This document shows positions 52,132 to 60,533 of a stretch of DNA of 64,000 bases, piece after piece. This stretch comes from Streptomyces californicus (GTDB lineage Bacteria > Actinomycetota > Actinomycetes > Streptomycetales > Streptomycetaceae), in NCBI RefSeq assembly GCF_000717645.1, contig NZ_JNZZ01000023.1, forward strand, positions 1-64,000, read 5' to 3'. Within the stretch, counting starts at the first letter, position 1. Each line of letters begins with the position of its first letter. The notes under the pieces were generated by a model. It did no database searches. It was not told the DNA's origin and saw only the letters and a list, made by a program, of their open reading frames with translations. Position numbers and translations under genes: made by a program.

Positions 52132-53045
52132 CACATGTCCCTCTGCGTCCACGGTCGCCAATGCGTCACACCGGGAGTGACCCCGGCGGGCGCGACCGGA
52201 CCGTTCCGGCCGGGGCGCTGGGCGGGCACCGCGCCGAGCCCGGCGCCACCGCCCGCGTCGTCGCCGTCCGCCGGTGCGGAGCCCGGGGCGGCGGCGTCGG
52301 CGGAGGCCCCGGTTCCGGGCCGACCGGAGGCGGCGGCGGTAGTGGCGTCGGCCAGGTGTGTCACCGGCGGGGAGACGTCGGGCCGGAGCGTCGCCGGGGC
52401 GGTGGCGTCGGACCGGGGCGCCGCCGGTGGGGTGGCGTCGGGCCGGGGTGACGTAGGCGGGGTGGCGTCGGGCCGGTTCGCCGTCCGTCCGGCCTCCTCG
52501 GCGCCGAGGAGTTCGGCCAGCCGCTTGAGCCCGCGGTGGGCGGCGGTGCGGACGGCGCCGGGCCGTTTGCCGAGCGTCTGCGCCGCGCTCTTGGCGTCGA
52601 GCCCGACGACCACCCGGAGCACGACGGCCTCGGCCTGGTCCTGGGGGAGCTGGGCGATGAGGGACATGGTGCGGTCGGTGTCCAGCGCCTCGATGGCGTC
52701 GCCCGCCGTGTCGGACTCGGCGGCGCGCGTGGTCAGTTCGGTCTCGTCGCCGCCGATGGCGGGACGGCGGCTGCGCATGCGCAGATGGTCCAGAGAGCGG
52801 TTGCGCGCGATCCGGGCGGTCCAGCCCCGGAACCGGTCGGCGTCCCCGCTGAAGCGGTCGAGGTCCCGCGCTATCTGCAGCCACGCCTCGGACGCCACGT
52901 CCTCGGCGTCCGTCTCCCCGACCAGTGTCCGTATGTAGCCCAGCAGCCGTGGCTGCACAGCGCGGTACACAGCACGGAAGGCGTCCTCGTCCCCGTCCTG
53001 AGCCGCGAGCACCGCGGCGGTCAGCTCCGCGTCGTCCCCCAGCAC
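52131..53045 (-). CDS. ECF sigma factor with long repetitive tail
   Basis: 304 aa. Region 2: AFRAVYRAVQPRLLGYIRTLV, DAEDVASEAWLQIARDL and RFRGWTARIARNRSLDHL; region 4: LIAQLPQDQAEAVVLRVVVGL, then SAAQTLGKRPGAVRTAAHRGL. After residue 190 an Ala/Pro/Thr tail of over 100 residues consists of imperfect RPDATPP-type repeats that contribute no known domain. GTG start at 53045; an ATG at 53072 would add nine residues. Coupled to the membrane protein downstream. Confidence 0.87.
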   Translation of the reverse strand: MLGDDAELTAAVLAAQDGDEDAFRAVYRAVQPRLLGYIRTLVGETDAEDVASEAWLQIARDLDRFSGDADRFRGWTARIARNRSLDHLRMRSRRPAIGGDETELTTRAAESDTAGDAIEALDTDRTMSLIAQLPQDQAEAVVLRVVVGLDAKSAAQTLGKRPGAVRTAAHRGLKRLAELLGAEEAGRTANRPDATPPTSPRPDATPPAAPRSDATAPATLRPDVSPPVTHLADATTAAASGRPGTGASADAAAPGSAPADGDDAGGGAGLGAVPAQRPGRNGPVAPAGVTPGVTHWRPWTQRDM

Positions 53046-53537
53046 TCCCTGTACCCGCCCTGACGTCCTCATTCGCAGCTGGTCAACTGCTGCGCAACCC
53101 TGCGCGAACCAGCACGCTACGTGCTCGGCGGGGGCCACGTCCATGACTTGTACAACTCGCAACAATTCGTCGGCCCCGCCCCCGGGTGTGACAGAAAACG
53201 CAGTCATGGCGCAGAGATGAGTACGGGGTCGTGCTGCGACCCCGTGGAAGACGGCCGGGGCCTCTCCTGTGGGGGGTGGCGGCCCCGGTCGTCGCTCCTC
53301 TTCCCCGCCCGGCCGCCCGGCCGCCCGGCCATGGCCACGGGCCGCCCGCTCCGCCGTGACCGGAGCCCCTCCCGGAGGCCTGCCCGACCGGCCCCCAGCA
53401 CGACACACCGCTCCGCCCCGGACGGGCGCTGCCGTGTGCCGACCCAGCGCGGGATGTGCTCGCCGACGCGCTGCCGGGGTGGTGCCCTTCTCGCCAGTAG
53501 GCTTGCCTGATCCGCTCGACGAACTTCCGGAGACCGC
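53046..53537. other. Gap upstream of the AAA ATPase, with a hairpin
   Basis: 492 bases without a convincing gene. ACGGGGTCG, 5-base loop, CGACCCCGT at 53223-53245 looks like a terminator with no gene attached, perhaps left by a lost gene. The remainder is GC-rich without coding bias. Confidence 0.5.
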
Positions 53538-54956
53538 ATGCTGACGCGCATCGAAGTCCACGGGTTCAAGAACCTCCTGGACTTGTCCATCGACTTCGGG
53601 CCCTTCACCTGCATCGCGGGAGAGAACGGCACGGGAAAATCGAACGTCTTCGACGCCATCCAGTTCCTCTCTCTTCTCGCCGACCAGTCGATGATGGAGG
53701 CGGCTCAAGAGGTTCGAGGCGTACACGGCGAGCGCCACGGGGACCCGCGTGATCTGTTCTGGAAGGGCTTCGAGCCTGGTGATCACCGGATGCGGTTCGC
53801 GGCCGAGATGATCGTTCCGCCACACGTGGAGGACGATTTCGGCCGGGCTGCGGAGGCGAGCAGCACCTTCTTGCGGTACGAGCTGGAGATCGGCTATCAG
53901 GAGCCGTCCGGGCTCGACCGCTTCGGCCGCCTCACACTCCTCCACGAGACGCTGGCCCACATCACCAAGGGCAAATCTTCGCAGCACCTGCGTTTCCCGC
54001 ACAGTGCCAAGCAGTTCCGCGACACCGTCATCCAAGGTCACCGCAGTGGCGCCCCGTTCATCTCGACGACCACCGAAGCCGGCGAGTCGATCGTGCGCGT
54101 CCACCAGGACGGCGGCAGCCGGGGCCAGCCCAAGCCGGCTGCGGCGTCCCGGGCTCCGGCGACCGTCGTGTCCACCATCACCAGCAGCGACGACCCGACG
54201 ATCCTCTCGGCTCGCCGTGAGATGCAGTCCTGGCGGCGACTCGCCCTGGAGCCTTCCGCTCTACGGCGGTCCGACCGGTACATGGACCCCCAGGCGATGG
54301 GTGCTGACGGCTCCCATCTGCCCGCCACCCTCTTCCGGGTGGCCCACGACACTCCCGGTGCGGATCCCAGCCAGGTGTACGCCCGGGTCGCGGGGCGCCT
54401 TTCGGACCTGACCGGCATCCATGTCCGTGATCTGGACGTCGATCAGGACGAGGTCCGGCAACTCCTCACGGTCAACGTGCACGAAGTCGCCGGCATGACC
54501 CTGCCTGCGCGCAGCCTCTCCGAAGGCACCCTGCGCTTCCTGGCGCTCTGCGTTCTGCTCGAAGACTCGTCCGTACGTGGGCTGATCTGCATGGAGGAGC
54601 CCGAGAACGGAATCCATCCGGCGAACCTGAACGCCATGGTCGACCTGGTCCAGGACCTCGCCGTGGATCCGTCGGAGGAACCCGGCACGGACAACCCGTT
54701 CCGGCAGGTGCTGATCAATACGCACTCGCCCGGCGTCGTCCAACTGGTCGGCAACGAGGACCTTCTGTTCGCCGATACGGCGATGCACCGCGGCGAGAAC
54801 GGCACTCTGAACCGCGCACTGCGGCTGCGCCCGCTCGCCGGTACATGGCGGGCCACAAAGACGCCTGGCGGGGCCTTCGTCACGAAGGCCGATATTCTCC
54901 CCTACCTCACGACTCCCGTCGGAGCGCAGCTCACCCTGAGCGGGGACGTCGTATGA
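53538..54956 (+). CDS. AAA_21/OLD-like ATPase, first gene of a putative defence pair
   Basis: 472 aa. MLTRIEVHGFKNLLDLSIDF then Walker A AGENGTGKSN (K34); the signature SEGTLRFLALC, Walker B LICMEEPENGIHPAN and the switch histidine in LINTHSPGVV are all present, with a helical region between the two halves. It is the ATPase half of arrangements in which a second gene supplies a TOPRIM-type nuclease. The next gene starts in its stop codon (ATGA). The function in phage defence is inferred from that pairing. Confidence 0.87.
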   Translation: MLTRIEVHGFKNLLDLSIDFGPFTCIAGENGTGKSNVFDAIQFLSLLADQSMMEAAQEVRGVHGERHGDPRDLFWKGFEPGDHRMRFAAEMIVPPHVEDDFGRAAEASSTFLRYELEIGYQEPSGLDRFGRLTLLHETLAHITKGKSSQHLRFPHSAKQFRDTVIQGHRSGAPFISTTTEAGESIVRVHQDGGSRGQPKPAAASRAPATVVSTITSSDDPTILSARREMQSWRRLALEPSALRRSDRYMDPQAMGADGSHLPATLFRVAHDTPGADPSQVYARVAGRLSDLTGIHVRDLDVDQDEVRQLLTVNVHEVAGMTLPARSLSEGTLRFLALCVLLEDSSVRGLICMEEPENGIHPANLNAMVDLVQDLAVDPSEEPGTDNPFRQVLINTHSPGVVQLVGNEDLLFADTAMHRGENGTLNRALRLRPLAGTWRATKTPGGAFVTKADILPYLTTPVGAQLTLSGDVV

Positions 54957-55585
54957 CCGCTCGCGTCCTGTTCATCGGGGAAGGCAGCAGCGACAACGGC
55001 CTGGTCCCCCACGTCGAATCCATCGCCGTCCGCAAGGGACTCGACATCTCGGTCACCGTCCCCGACTTCGGTCTGCTCCGGCTGCCGACCGGACACTCCG
55101 TACCGGACAAGATCCGGGCCGCCCGCGCGCTCGGAGGGAGCTACGACCTGGCCGTGGTGCAGCGGGACGCCGACCGAGGCCCTGCCCAGGACCGCAGGGA
55201 CGAGATCGAGAAGGCGGTGGAGGCCGAGTGGCCCGGCCTTCGGCACGTCGCCGTCGTGCCCGTTCGCATGCTGGAAGCCTGGCTCCTCCTCGACGAAGCG
55301 TGTCTACGCCATGTCGCCGAGAATCCCCGCGGCCGTATCGGCCTCGACCTCCCCAAGGGTGGTGCGGCGGAGAACATCGCGGACCCGAAACAACTCCTCA
55401 AGGACTCGCTGGCACGGGCGAGCGAGTACAAAGGACGCCGCCTCGCACAGTTCCAGAAGCGCTTCTCGCAGCACCGGCTGCGCATGCTGGAACTCCTGGA
55501 CCCCGAAGGACCGGTGGCCTGTCTTCCGTCGTGGCGCGCTTTCGTCGAGGACCTCGACGCGGCGTTCGAGGTCCTCAACGGGTGA
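54953..55585 (+). CDS. TOPRIM-like (DUF4276/RloB-like) protein, partner of the AAA ATPase
   Basis: 210 aa. ARVLFIGEGSSDNGLVPHV places a TOPRIM-type glutamate after the first strand; LAVVQRDADRGP gives the D-x-D, and HVAVVPVRMLEAWLLLDEACL fits the conserved EAWL motif of this family. The remainder is helical and basic. Coupled to the ATPase by a 4-base overlap. Predicted nuclease effector of a split OLD-like system; the exact family is uncertain between DUF4276 and RloB-like proteins. Confidence 0.78.
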   Translation: MTARVLFIGEGSSDNGLVPHVESIAVRKGLDISVTVPDFGLLRLPTGHSVPDKIRAARALGGSYDLAVVQRDADRGPAQDRRDEIEKAVEAEWPGLRHVAVVPVRMLEAWLLLDEACLRHVAENPRGRIGLDLPKGGAAENIADPKQLLKDSLARASEYKGRRLAQFQKRFSQHRLRMLELLDPEGPVACLPSWRAFVEDLDAAFEVLNG

Positions 55586-55808
55586 GCTCCTCGGCGTGGC
55601 CATGATGGACGCTGCCGCACACCCGCCCGATGCGGGAGGCACCCGCCGTACGCCGCTGGCAGATGATGGCCGCAACGCTACCCGGCCCAGAGACTCGCAC
55701 CCCGGCGAGTCGGCGTCGGCGACGACTCCGACCGGCCCCGCTTCCCGGTGTTACGGGCGAGGTCGGCCGGAGCCGGGCAGGCCGGGCCGGGGTCCGAGGG
55801 TCAGAGGG

Positions 55809-56018
55809 TCAGACCAGGGCTTCCTTCTTGAGCGCCTCCACGAAGGCGGCCCACGAAGCGCCCAGGAAAATGGAAACGCCGCCCTCACGGTTCTTCGAAT
55901 CCCGCACGGCCATCATCGTCCCGCCCAACCGAGCACCCTCGACGCACTCGCCGCCCTGGCCGTTGCTGTAACTCGACGTGAACCAATCGGTTCCGGTCAG
56001 CGCGGCGTTACCGTTCAT
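55809..56018 (-). CDS. DUF397 protein
   Basis: 69 aa. Typical DUF397: DWFTSSYSNGQGGECVE, then MMAVRDSKNREGG and WAAFVEALK. In Streptomyces these small proteins are encoded beside XRE-type regulators (whiJ/bldB-like loci) and act with them, probably by binding and releasing the regulator. It starts 3 bases after the XRE stop. Confidence 0.93.
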   Translation of the reverse strand: MNGNAALTGTDWFTSSYSNGQGGECVEGARLGGTMMAVRDSKNREGGVSIFLGASWAAFVEALKKEALV

Positions 56019-56021
56019 GAA

Positions 56022-56894
56022 TCAAAACTCCTTGATCGCTTTGCCAATCATGCTGAGGGACTCCTGTTTCCCCACAGCAAGAATCTGGAGGTCCGTGAAC
56101 GCCTCCTCGTACACCCGCACGTTCCCCGGCCGCCTGGTGACCGATGCTCCGCCCAGGTTCTCCAGGTAGACGATCGGTTGCGCGTCCGGAAGTCGCAGCA
56201 GGGTGAAGGCACCATCCATCCCCGCGTGCGCTCCGGCCTTGAAGGGAACGATCTGGAGAGTGACGGAGGGGTGGGAGACCATCTCCGCCAGGTGCTCCAA
56301 CTGCGCCCGCATCACCTGCTCCCCGCCGACCTGTCGGTACAGCACCGCTTCGTTGATGATCGAGGCGCACTTGAGGGGCTGGGCGGCCCGGCGCAGAGCT
56401 TCTTGGCGCGTCATGCGCACCGCGACAACACGATCGATCTCGTCGGGCGGCAGGCCCTCGTTCGCTTGTTGGTGAATGGCCCGGACGTACTCCTCGGTCT
56501 GCAGCAGCCCAGGAACGAACTCAGCCTGGTAGGTATGCAGCGCCTCGGCCGTCGCTTCGAGAGCGAGGAACGCCTTGAAGCTCGGCGGAACGGCAGGCCG
56601 GTACTCCGGTGACTGCCACCAGTCCTTCTTCGTCTTGGTCACCGCCGCATAGCCGACCAACTGGGCCCGCATCTCGTGGTCTGCGCCGTAGATCTCGCAG
56701 AGGGCCATGACGTCGGCGGGCTCCACCACCGCGTTGTCCCCCTGCTCCAGCCGCGTCAGCTTGGAGGGGCTGCACAGCAGCTTGCGGACCACCTGTGTGG
56801 AGGAGAGGTTCGCCGCCAGCCGCAGCCTCCGCAGCTCACGGCCTAACTGGAGGCGACAGAGGGCAGGCGTCGCAGCCTCTGTGTCCGTGATCAT
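56022..56894 (-). CDS. XRE-family regulator with DUF5753 domain
   Basis: 290 aa. N-terminal helix-turn-helix: LGRELRRLRLAANLSSTQV and CSPSKLTRLEQGDN. From about residue 100 the DUF5753 domain follows: WWQSPEYRPAV, LEATAEALHTYQAEFVPGLLQTEEYVRA, RMTRQEAL and VTLQIVPFKAGAHAGMDGAFTLL. GGAGG lies 8 bases before the ATG. With the DUF397 gene it forms a WhiJ-like pair; such pairs affect differentiation or act locally. Confidence 0.94.
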   Translation of the reverse strand: MITDTEAATPALCRLQLGRELRRLRLAANLSSTQVVRKLLCSPSKLTRLEQGDNAVVEPADVMALCEIYGADHEMRAQLVGYAAVTKTKKDWWQSPEYRPAVPPSFKAFLALEATAEALHTYQAEFVPGLLQTEEYVRAIHQQANEGLPPDEIDRVVAVRMTRQEALRRAAQPLKCASIINEAVLYRQVGGEQVMRAQLEHLAEMVSHPSVTLQIVPFKAGAHAGMDGAFTLLRLPDAQPIVYLENLGGASVTRRPGNVRVYEEAFTDLQILAVGKQESLSMIGKAIKEF

Positions 56895-57191
56895 TTCTTC
56901 GGCCTCCCAGTACGTGTAACCCAGTGTGACGGAGTGTGTCCCGCTCCCGCAAGGAGGCTTCTGCTCGCGCGCAGAAGACCGCGCTCGGGTCCGCCAACAC
57001 GGCTTTCTCACCCGAGACTTCACGTAAAAACTAGTCCGCAGAATCCCGCCGGAGCGCTTCCGACCGTACTGGCTGCGATGCCACGATTACCAGCAGTTGC
57101 CATGGGCGTGCGAAGCAGCCATGGAGCGCGCACTTCCCCTTCGCGCGCACCTCTTCACGCCCTCCGCCCCCCAGGTCAGGAGCCCCCACTC
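56895..57191. other. Divergent control region of the XRE gene and the next small gene
   Basis: About 297 bases. CTTCTGC, 6 bases, GCAGAAG (56958-56977) is a short perfect inverted repeat that could be the regulator's operator. No gene seen. Confidence 0.45.
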
Positions 57192-57806
57192 ATGACGGAC
57201 ATCACCGCAGGCAGGCCGCCCACACCGGCCACGGACGGCACCGCCCCGGACGTGACCGAACCGCCGCTCGACACCGAGGAGGCGGAGCGCTCGGCGGACG
57301 AGGCCCTCGGCCTCAAGCTCGGGACGACCACCCGCACGGAGATCGACGACTACACACAGCTCATGAGGGGACAGGTCGCCCTCTTCGCCTCGGCCGTACG
57401 GGAGGGCGGCGGTGTCGCGGCCCGCGGGTCGTGGCTGGAGGCCGATCAACTCCTGGGCAGGGGGCTCGCCGACGACTGCCTCGTGTTCGCCCCGTGGACC
57501 CACGTACGCGACCTGGCCCGGCTGTTGCGCAGGCTCGTCGCCGAGTACGGCGAGCAACGGGCTATCCGTGCCCAGGCGTTGCCGGACCACTCCTGCCCCG
57601 CCATGCCGAACGAGCCTGTTGGCGACCGCTGCGCGAACCCGGAGCCGCCGGACGCCCGGCCTCCGAGCACGCGTCGGCTCCGGTGGCCTCGGAACGGTGA
57701 CCGCACGACGGAACCGGTCGCCGGTCCTCCAGTGCACCACCGTGACCCCGCTGCCCACCGGCGAGGCCCTGGCCGCTCTCCTCGCCATGCAGGGAGGGCC
57801 CGATGA
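57192..57806 (+). CDS. Hypothetical protein, DUF6415-like, with doubtful C-terminus
   Basis: 204 aa as an open frame. The first 125 residues look coding: EEAERSADEALGLKLGTTTRTE, IDDYTQLMRGQVALFASAV, SWLEADQLLG and THVRDLARLLRRLVAEYG resemble small Streptomyces DUF6415 proteins. The last 35 codons overlap the next gene and have poor third-position GC, so a frameshift near 57560-57690 is likely; in frame +2 a stop at 57698-57700 would overlap the next GTG by 4 bases. Function unknown. Confidence 0.55.
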   Translation: MTDITAGRPPTPATDGTAPDVTEPPLDTEEAERSADEALGLKLGTTTRTEIDDYTQLMRGQVALFASAVREGGGVAARGSWLEADQLLGRGLADDCLVFAPWTHVRDLARLLRRLVAEYGEQRAIRAQALPDHSCPAMPNEPVGDRCANPEPPDARPPSTRRLRWPRNGDRTTEPVAGPPVHHRDPAAHRRGPGRSPRHAGRAR

Positions 57807-58188
57807 CGCGGCCGACCACCTCGCGGACATGGCCTTCGTGCTCTGCGAGTTGGGCGAGCACACCGACGAGACCGAGCACGCCGCCCACCTGTGGACCGCC
57901 GAGGCGCAGCCTCCCCCGGGCCTGTGGTTCCTGTGGACCGGCAACAACGGCGGCCTCCGCGTCCACCACCGCTTCGCCACCCTCACCATGTGCCCGGCCA
58001 GACTGCACGACCTCAGGGAGGACTCCCGGCGGTGGTGCGGCCTCTTCGAGGACCATCCCGGCCGGCACAGCTTTGATGTAAGCGACCCGCTCCGGGAGTT
58101 GCTCCACGAGCGCATTCGCCGCGAGGCACGGCGACGTGCCGTCGCAGAGGACTCCGACCCCGACGACGAGGGCCGCGAGACACCCTGA
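57697..58188 (+). CDS. Hypothetical protein
   Basis: 163 aa from the GTG at 57697. Strong codon bias throughout. Features: TPLPTGEALAALLAMQGG, LADMAFVLCELGEHTDETEHA, GLWFLWTGNNGGLRVHHRF and an acidic/basic C-terminus. No family recognised. Its frame is open back to 57412 but that part overlaps a better frame. Confidence 0.65.
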   Translation: MTARRNRSPVLQCTTVTPLPTGEALAALLAMQGGPDDAADHLADMAFVLCELGEHTDETEHAAHLWTAEAQPPPGLWFLWTGNNGGLRVHHRFATLTMCPARLHDLREDSRRWCGLFEDHPGRHSFDVSDPLRELLHERIRREARRRAVAEDSDPDDEGRETP

Positions 58189-58337
58189 CGCCGCGCAGAA
58201 CCGTCGGTACGCTCGGAGCGGCCCGAGAGAACGGAGTGGCCCCTATCCGAGCTTCCCGCCTACCAGCGCAAGCGCACCCTGGCCGCCATGGTTCCGGCAT
58301 CTTCACCGGCGGCCGTGACTCCGTCGTCCAACGACCC

Positions 58338-58363
58338 GGCGGCGGCCGACGTCGGCCGCCGCC
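58338..58363. terminator. Perfect 26-bp palindrome between convergent genes
   Basis: GGCGGCGGCCGAC followed directly by its complement. No loop bases, so a hairpin would need a few unpaired central bases. Likely terminator for the hypothetical gene and the lipoprotein gene. Confidence 0.55.
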
Positions 58364-58372
58364 ACCCCGGCT

Positions 58373-59155
58373 TCACGACGCCTCCCGGATCGCCGTCCAC
58401 CCGACCGCGTTGAACGCCGCGTCACCCGGGGCGACCATCTTCGGCTCGGTCTGGCCCTGGACGTCCTGCTGCGCCTGCCTGGACGCGGACACCGAAAGCT
58501 TCCAGTCGGTACCGTCCCACTTCGTCCCGATGATGAGGCGGGTGTAGGAGCCCTTCTCCGCGACCGTCTCCCCCGCCTTCTGCGTCACCCGGGACAGGAG
58601 CCACATGGTGACCTGGTCCGGCGACGCCTTGACGACCTTGAAGCCCACCACGTGGCTGCGCATGTACGCACCGGACGGCATGGGCGCGCCCGGTTTCAGG
58701 CCCATCTCCCGGGAGATCGCCTTGCCGTTGTCGATCGACCCCAGCTCGACCCGCTCGGCGGCGGCCTCGGACTGGTCCTCCTTCGCAACGTAGCTGTGGT
58801 AGAGCCGCAGTTGCTCGTCGACGTTGCTCCGGTTTCCCTCGATGACACTGGTGTTGGCGGCTGCCAGCGCCGCCACCGCACCCTCGGTGGTGTGCGGGAA
58901 CTCGACTTCGCTGCCGCGCTCGTCGGTGCGCTTCCCTCGCGGAAGCGCCGCCCAGCGCTGCGGGTCGGTCCAGTCCTCCGGCTGCGCGTACCCCGACGGC
59001 TCCGGATCCGCGCTCGCCGACGAAGGCGATCCGGCCTTGCCCGGCACGGCACCACCGCCTCTGTCGCCGCCACCGCCGCCGTTGACCGTCGCACACCCCG
59101 TCAGTGCGAGTACAGCTGCCAGCGCGGCGCCGACGAACCAGACGCCCCTGCCCAT
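58373..59155 (-). CDS. Lipoprotein of unknown function
   Basis: 260 aa. MGRGVWFVGAALAAVLALTGC is a lipoprotein signal; a Gly-rich spacer follows, then a globular domain (EGAVAALAAANTSVIEGN, SYVAKEDQSEAAAER, GAYMRSHVVGFKVVKASPDQ, WLLSRVTQKAGETVAEKGS, IGTKWDGTDWKLSV). This resembles proteins found in actinobacterial integrated conjugative elements, but no conjugation genes are present here. AAGGAAG precedes the ATG. Confidence 0.75.
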   Translation of the reverse strand: MGRGVWFVGAALAAVLALTGCATVNGGGGGDRGGGAVPGKAGSPSSASADPEPSGYAQPEDWTDPQRWAALPRGKRTDERGSEVEFPHTTEGAVAALAAANTSVIEGNRSNVDEQLRLYHSYVAKEDQSEAAAERVELGSIDNGKAISREMGLKPGAPMPSGAYMRSHVVGFKVVKASPDQVTMWLLSRVTQKAGETVAEKGSYTRLIIGTKWDGTDWKLSVSASRQAQQDVQGQTEPKMVAPGDAAFNAVGWTAIREAS

Positions 59156-59322
59156 GCTCGCTTCCTTTCCATCGCGCGCCGCAGCTTCGCCGCCGCGGCC
59201 CGGACATCCTTGTGCCGGGTGACCGTCATGGCCGCAATGCCGTTGCCGTCCACCGGAATCACCGCGTACCGGAGCACACCCCGTTCTCTGTGGCGCCCCG
59301 CTTTCCTCGTGGAGGACAGCAC
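59101..59322 (-). CDS. Small basic hypothetical protein
   Basis: 73 aa; from VLRYAVIPVDGNGIAAMTVT to RRAMERKRAWAG the codon bias is strong. It overlaps the lipoprotein start by 55 bases. A start nearer 59271 is possible. Family not recognised; may be a coupled partner or a remnant. Confidence 0.45.
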   Translation of the reverse strand: MLSSTRKAGRHRERGVLRYAVIPVDGNGIAAMTVTRHKDVRAAAAKLRRAMERKRAWAGASGSSAPRWQLYSH

Positions 59323-59445
59323 TCATCAGGCGGCGGCAGCGGTCTTCCTCGGCGGCGTCCGTCCGGCTCCGTCGGGGTGAGCCGTGCTGGGGCAACACCC
59401 CGTGCACCCAGGAACGGTGGACGGAACGGACGGGCCGCTGACGCG

Positions 59446-59721
59446 TCACTCCCCGGCGGTGGCTTCGCGTACGGCGGTGAGTTGGGCCGGCATGTCTCTG
59501 AGGATCTCCGCGATCCGCACCTGGCTGTCCGCCGTCAGCGTGTCCCGCTCGGCCAGCAGCGGGGCACGTGCCTCGCGCAGGGCGCCTGCGGCCTCCGGAG
59601 TGGGTGCCCCGTGAATTCGGGCGCTGTATGCGGCGATCACCGCGTTGAGCAGGGCCCGGGCCCGCTCGTGGGCGTCCATTTCCTCCGCCGTCCACCTCTG
59701 TGTTCGTGCCGCCTCCGACAT
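59446..59721 (-). CDS. Small hypothetical protein
   Basis: 91 aa, predicted all-helical and charged: WTAEEMDAHERARALLNAVIAAY, EAAGALREARAPLLAERDTLT, IAEILRDMPAQLTAVREAT. No signal peptide or known domain. Confidence 0.6.
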   Translation of the reverse strand: MSEAARTQRWTAEEMDAHERARALLNAVIAAYSARIHGAPTPEAAGALREARAPLLAERDTLTADSQVRIAEILRDMPAQLTAVREATAGE

Positions 59722-59855
59722 GGGCGCTCCCCGTGATTCGCGAGCTTTGTCGCACCAACAGCGTTCTCTGCACAGCGCAGTGCTTCCAGGATGCCATCAC
59801 CCCATGCCGGTGATCAGTTGAACTCCGGAAGCGGCGGACCACCCATCGCGAGGAT

Positions 59856-60527
59856 TCAGGCGCGGCCCAAGTCCCGCAGCGCCGTGTTGAGTTCGAGGAC
59901 GTTCACCCGGGGCTCGCCCAGGAAGCCGAGCAGGCGGTCGGTGGTGTGGGTCTCGACCAGGTGCTCGACCTTCCGGACGTCGAGGCCGTTGCGTTCGGCG
60001 ACCCGGTGGACCTGGAGTTCGGCGTACGCGGGTGAGATGTGCGGGTCCAGGCCGGAGCCGGACGAGGTGACGGCGTCGGGCGGGACGTCGGCCGGGAGGA
60101 CCGTGTGCGTGGCCGTGGAGTTGTCCTTCACCACGGCGGCCTTCGCGGCCTTCACCCAGCCGATCAACTCCTCGTTGTCGCCCGAGCGGTTGGTGGCGCC
60201 CGAGAGGATCAGCTCGTACTGGGTGTTGACGCTGTTGGTGCCCAGGCCGTTGGACGGGCGCGGCTGGAACCACCGCAGGTCCGGGGCGGGCGTCTCCTCG
60301 CCCTTCTTCAGGGGGAGGTCGTAGCGCTGGCCGATGAGGGACGAGCCGACGACCCGCCCGCCGCTGTCGGTGATCTCGCTGCCGTTGGCCCGGTCGCGGA
60401 ACAGCGTCTGGGCGATGCCGGTCACGGCGAGCGGGTAGAGCACGCCACACACGAGAGTGAGGACGAGCAGGGCGCGCAGGCCGGCGCCGAGGACGCGGGC
60501 GGTGCTGCTGACGGAGGTGTGGGTCAT
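59856..60527 (-). CDS. kdpC: Potassium-transporting ATPase subunit C
   Basis: 223 aa with one N-terminal helix (LRALLVLTLVCGVLYPLAVTG) and an external domain: GSSLIGQRYDLP, FQPRPSN, LPADVPPDAVTSSGSGLDPHISP, VHRVAERNGLD, a typical KdpC sequence. It stabilises ATP binding in the KdpFABC pump. Last gene of the operon, 6 bases after kdpB. Confidence 0.97.
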   Translation of the reverse strand: MTHTSVSSTARVLGAGLRALLVLTLVCGVLYPLAVTGIAQTLFRDRANGSEITDSGGRVVGSSLIGQRYDLPLKKGEETPAPDLRWFQPRPSNGLGTNSVNTQYELILSGATNRSGDNEELIGWVKAAKAAVVKDNSTATHTVLPADVPPDAVTSSGSGLDPHISPAYAELQVHRVAERNGLDVRKVEHLVETHTTDRLLGFLGEPRVNVLELNTALRDLGRA

Positions 60528-60533
60528 GGCGGA

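Noticed and set aside
53269..53544. 91-codon frame upstream of the AAA ATPase
   Set aside because: Arginine/proline-rich, poor codon bias and no ribosome site; overlaps the ATPase start.
53046..59722. Integrative element spanning the accessory block before kdp
   Set aside because: No integrase, tRNA attachment site, replication or transfer gene and no flanking direct repeat was seen, so a mobile element cannot be called.
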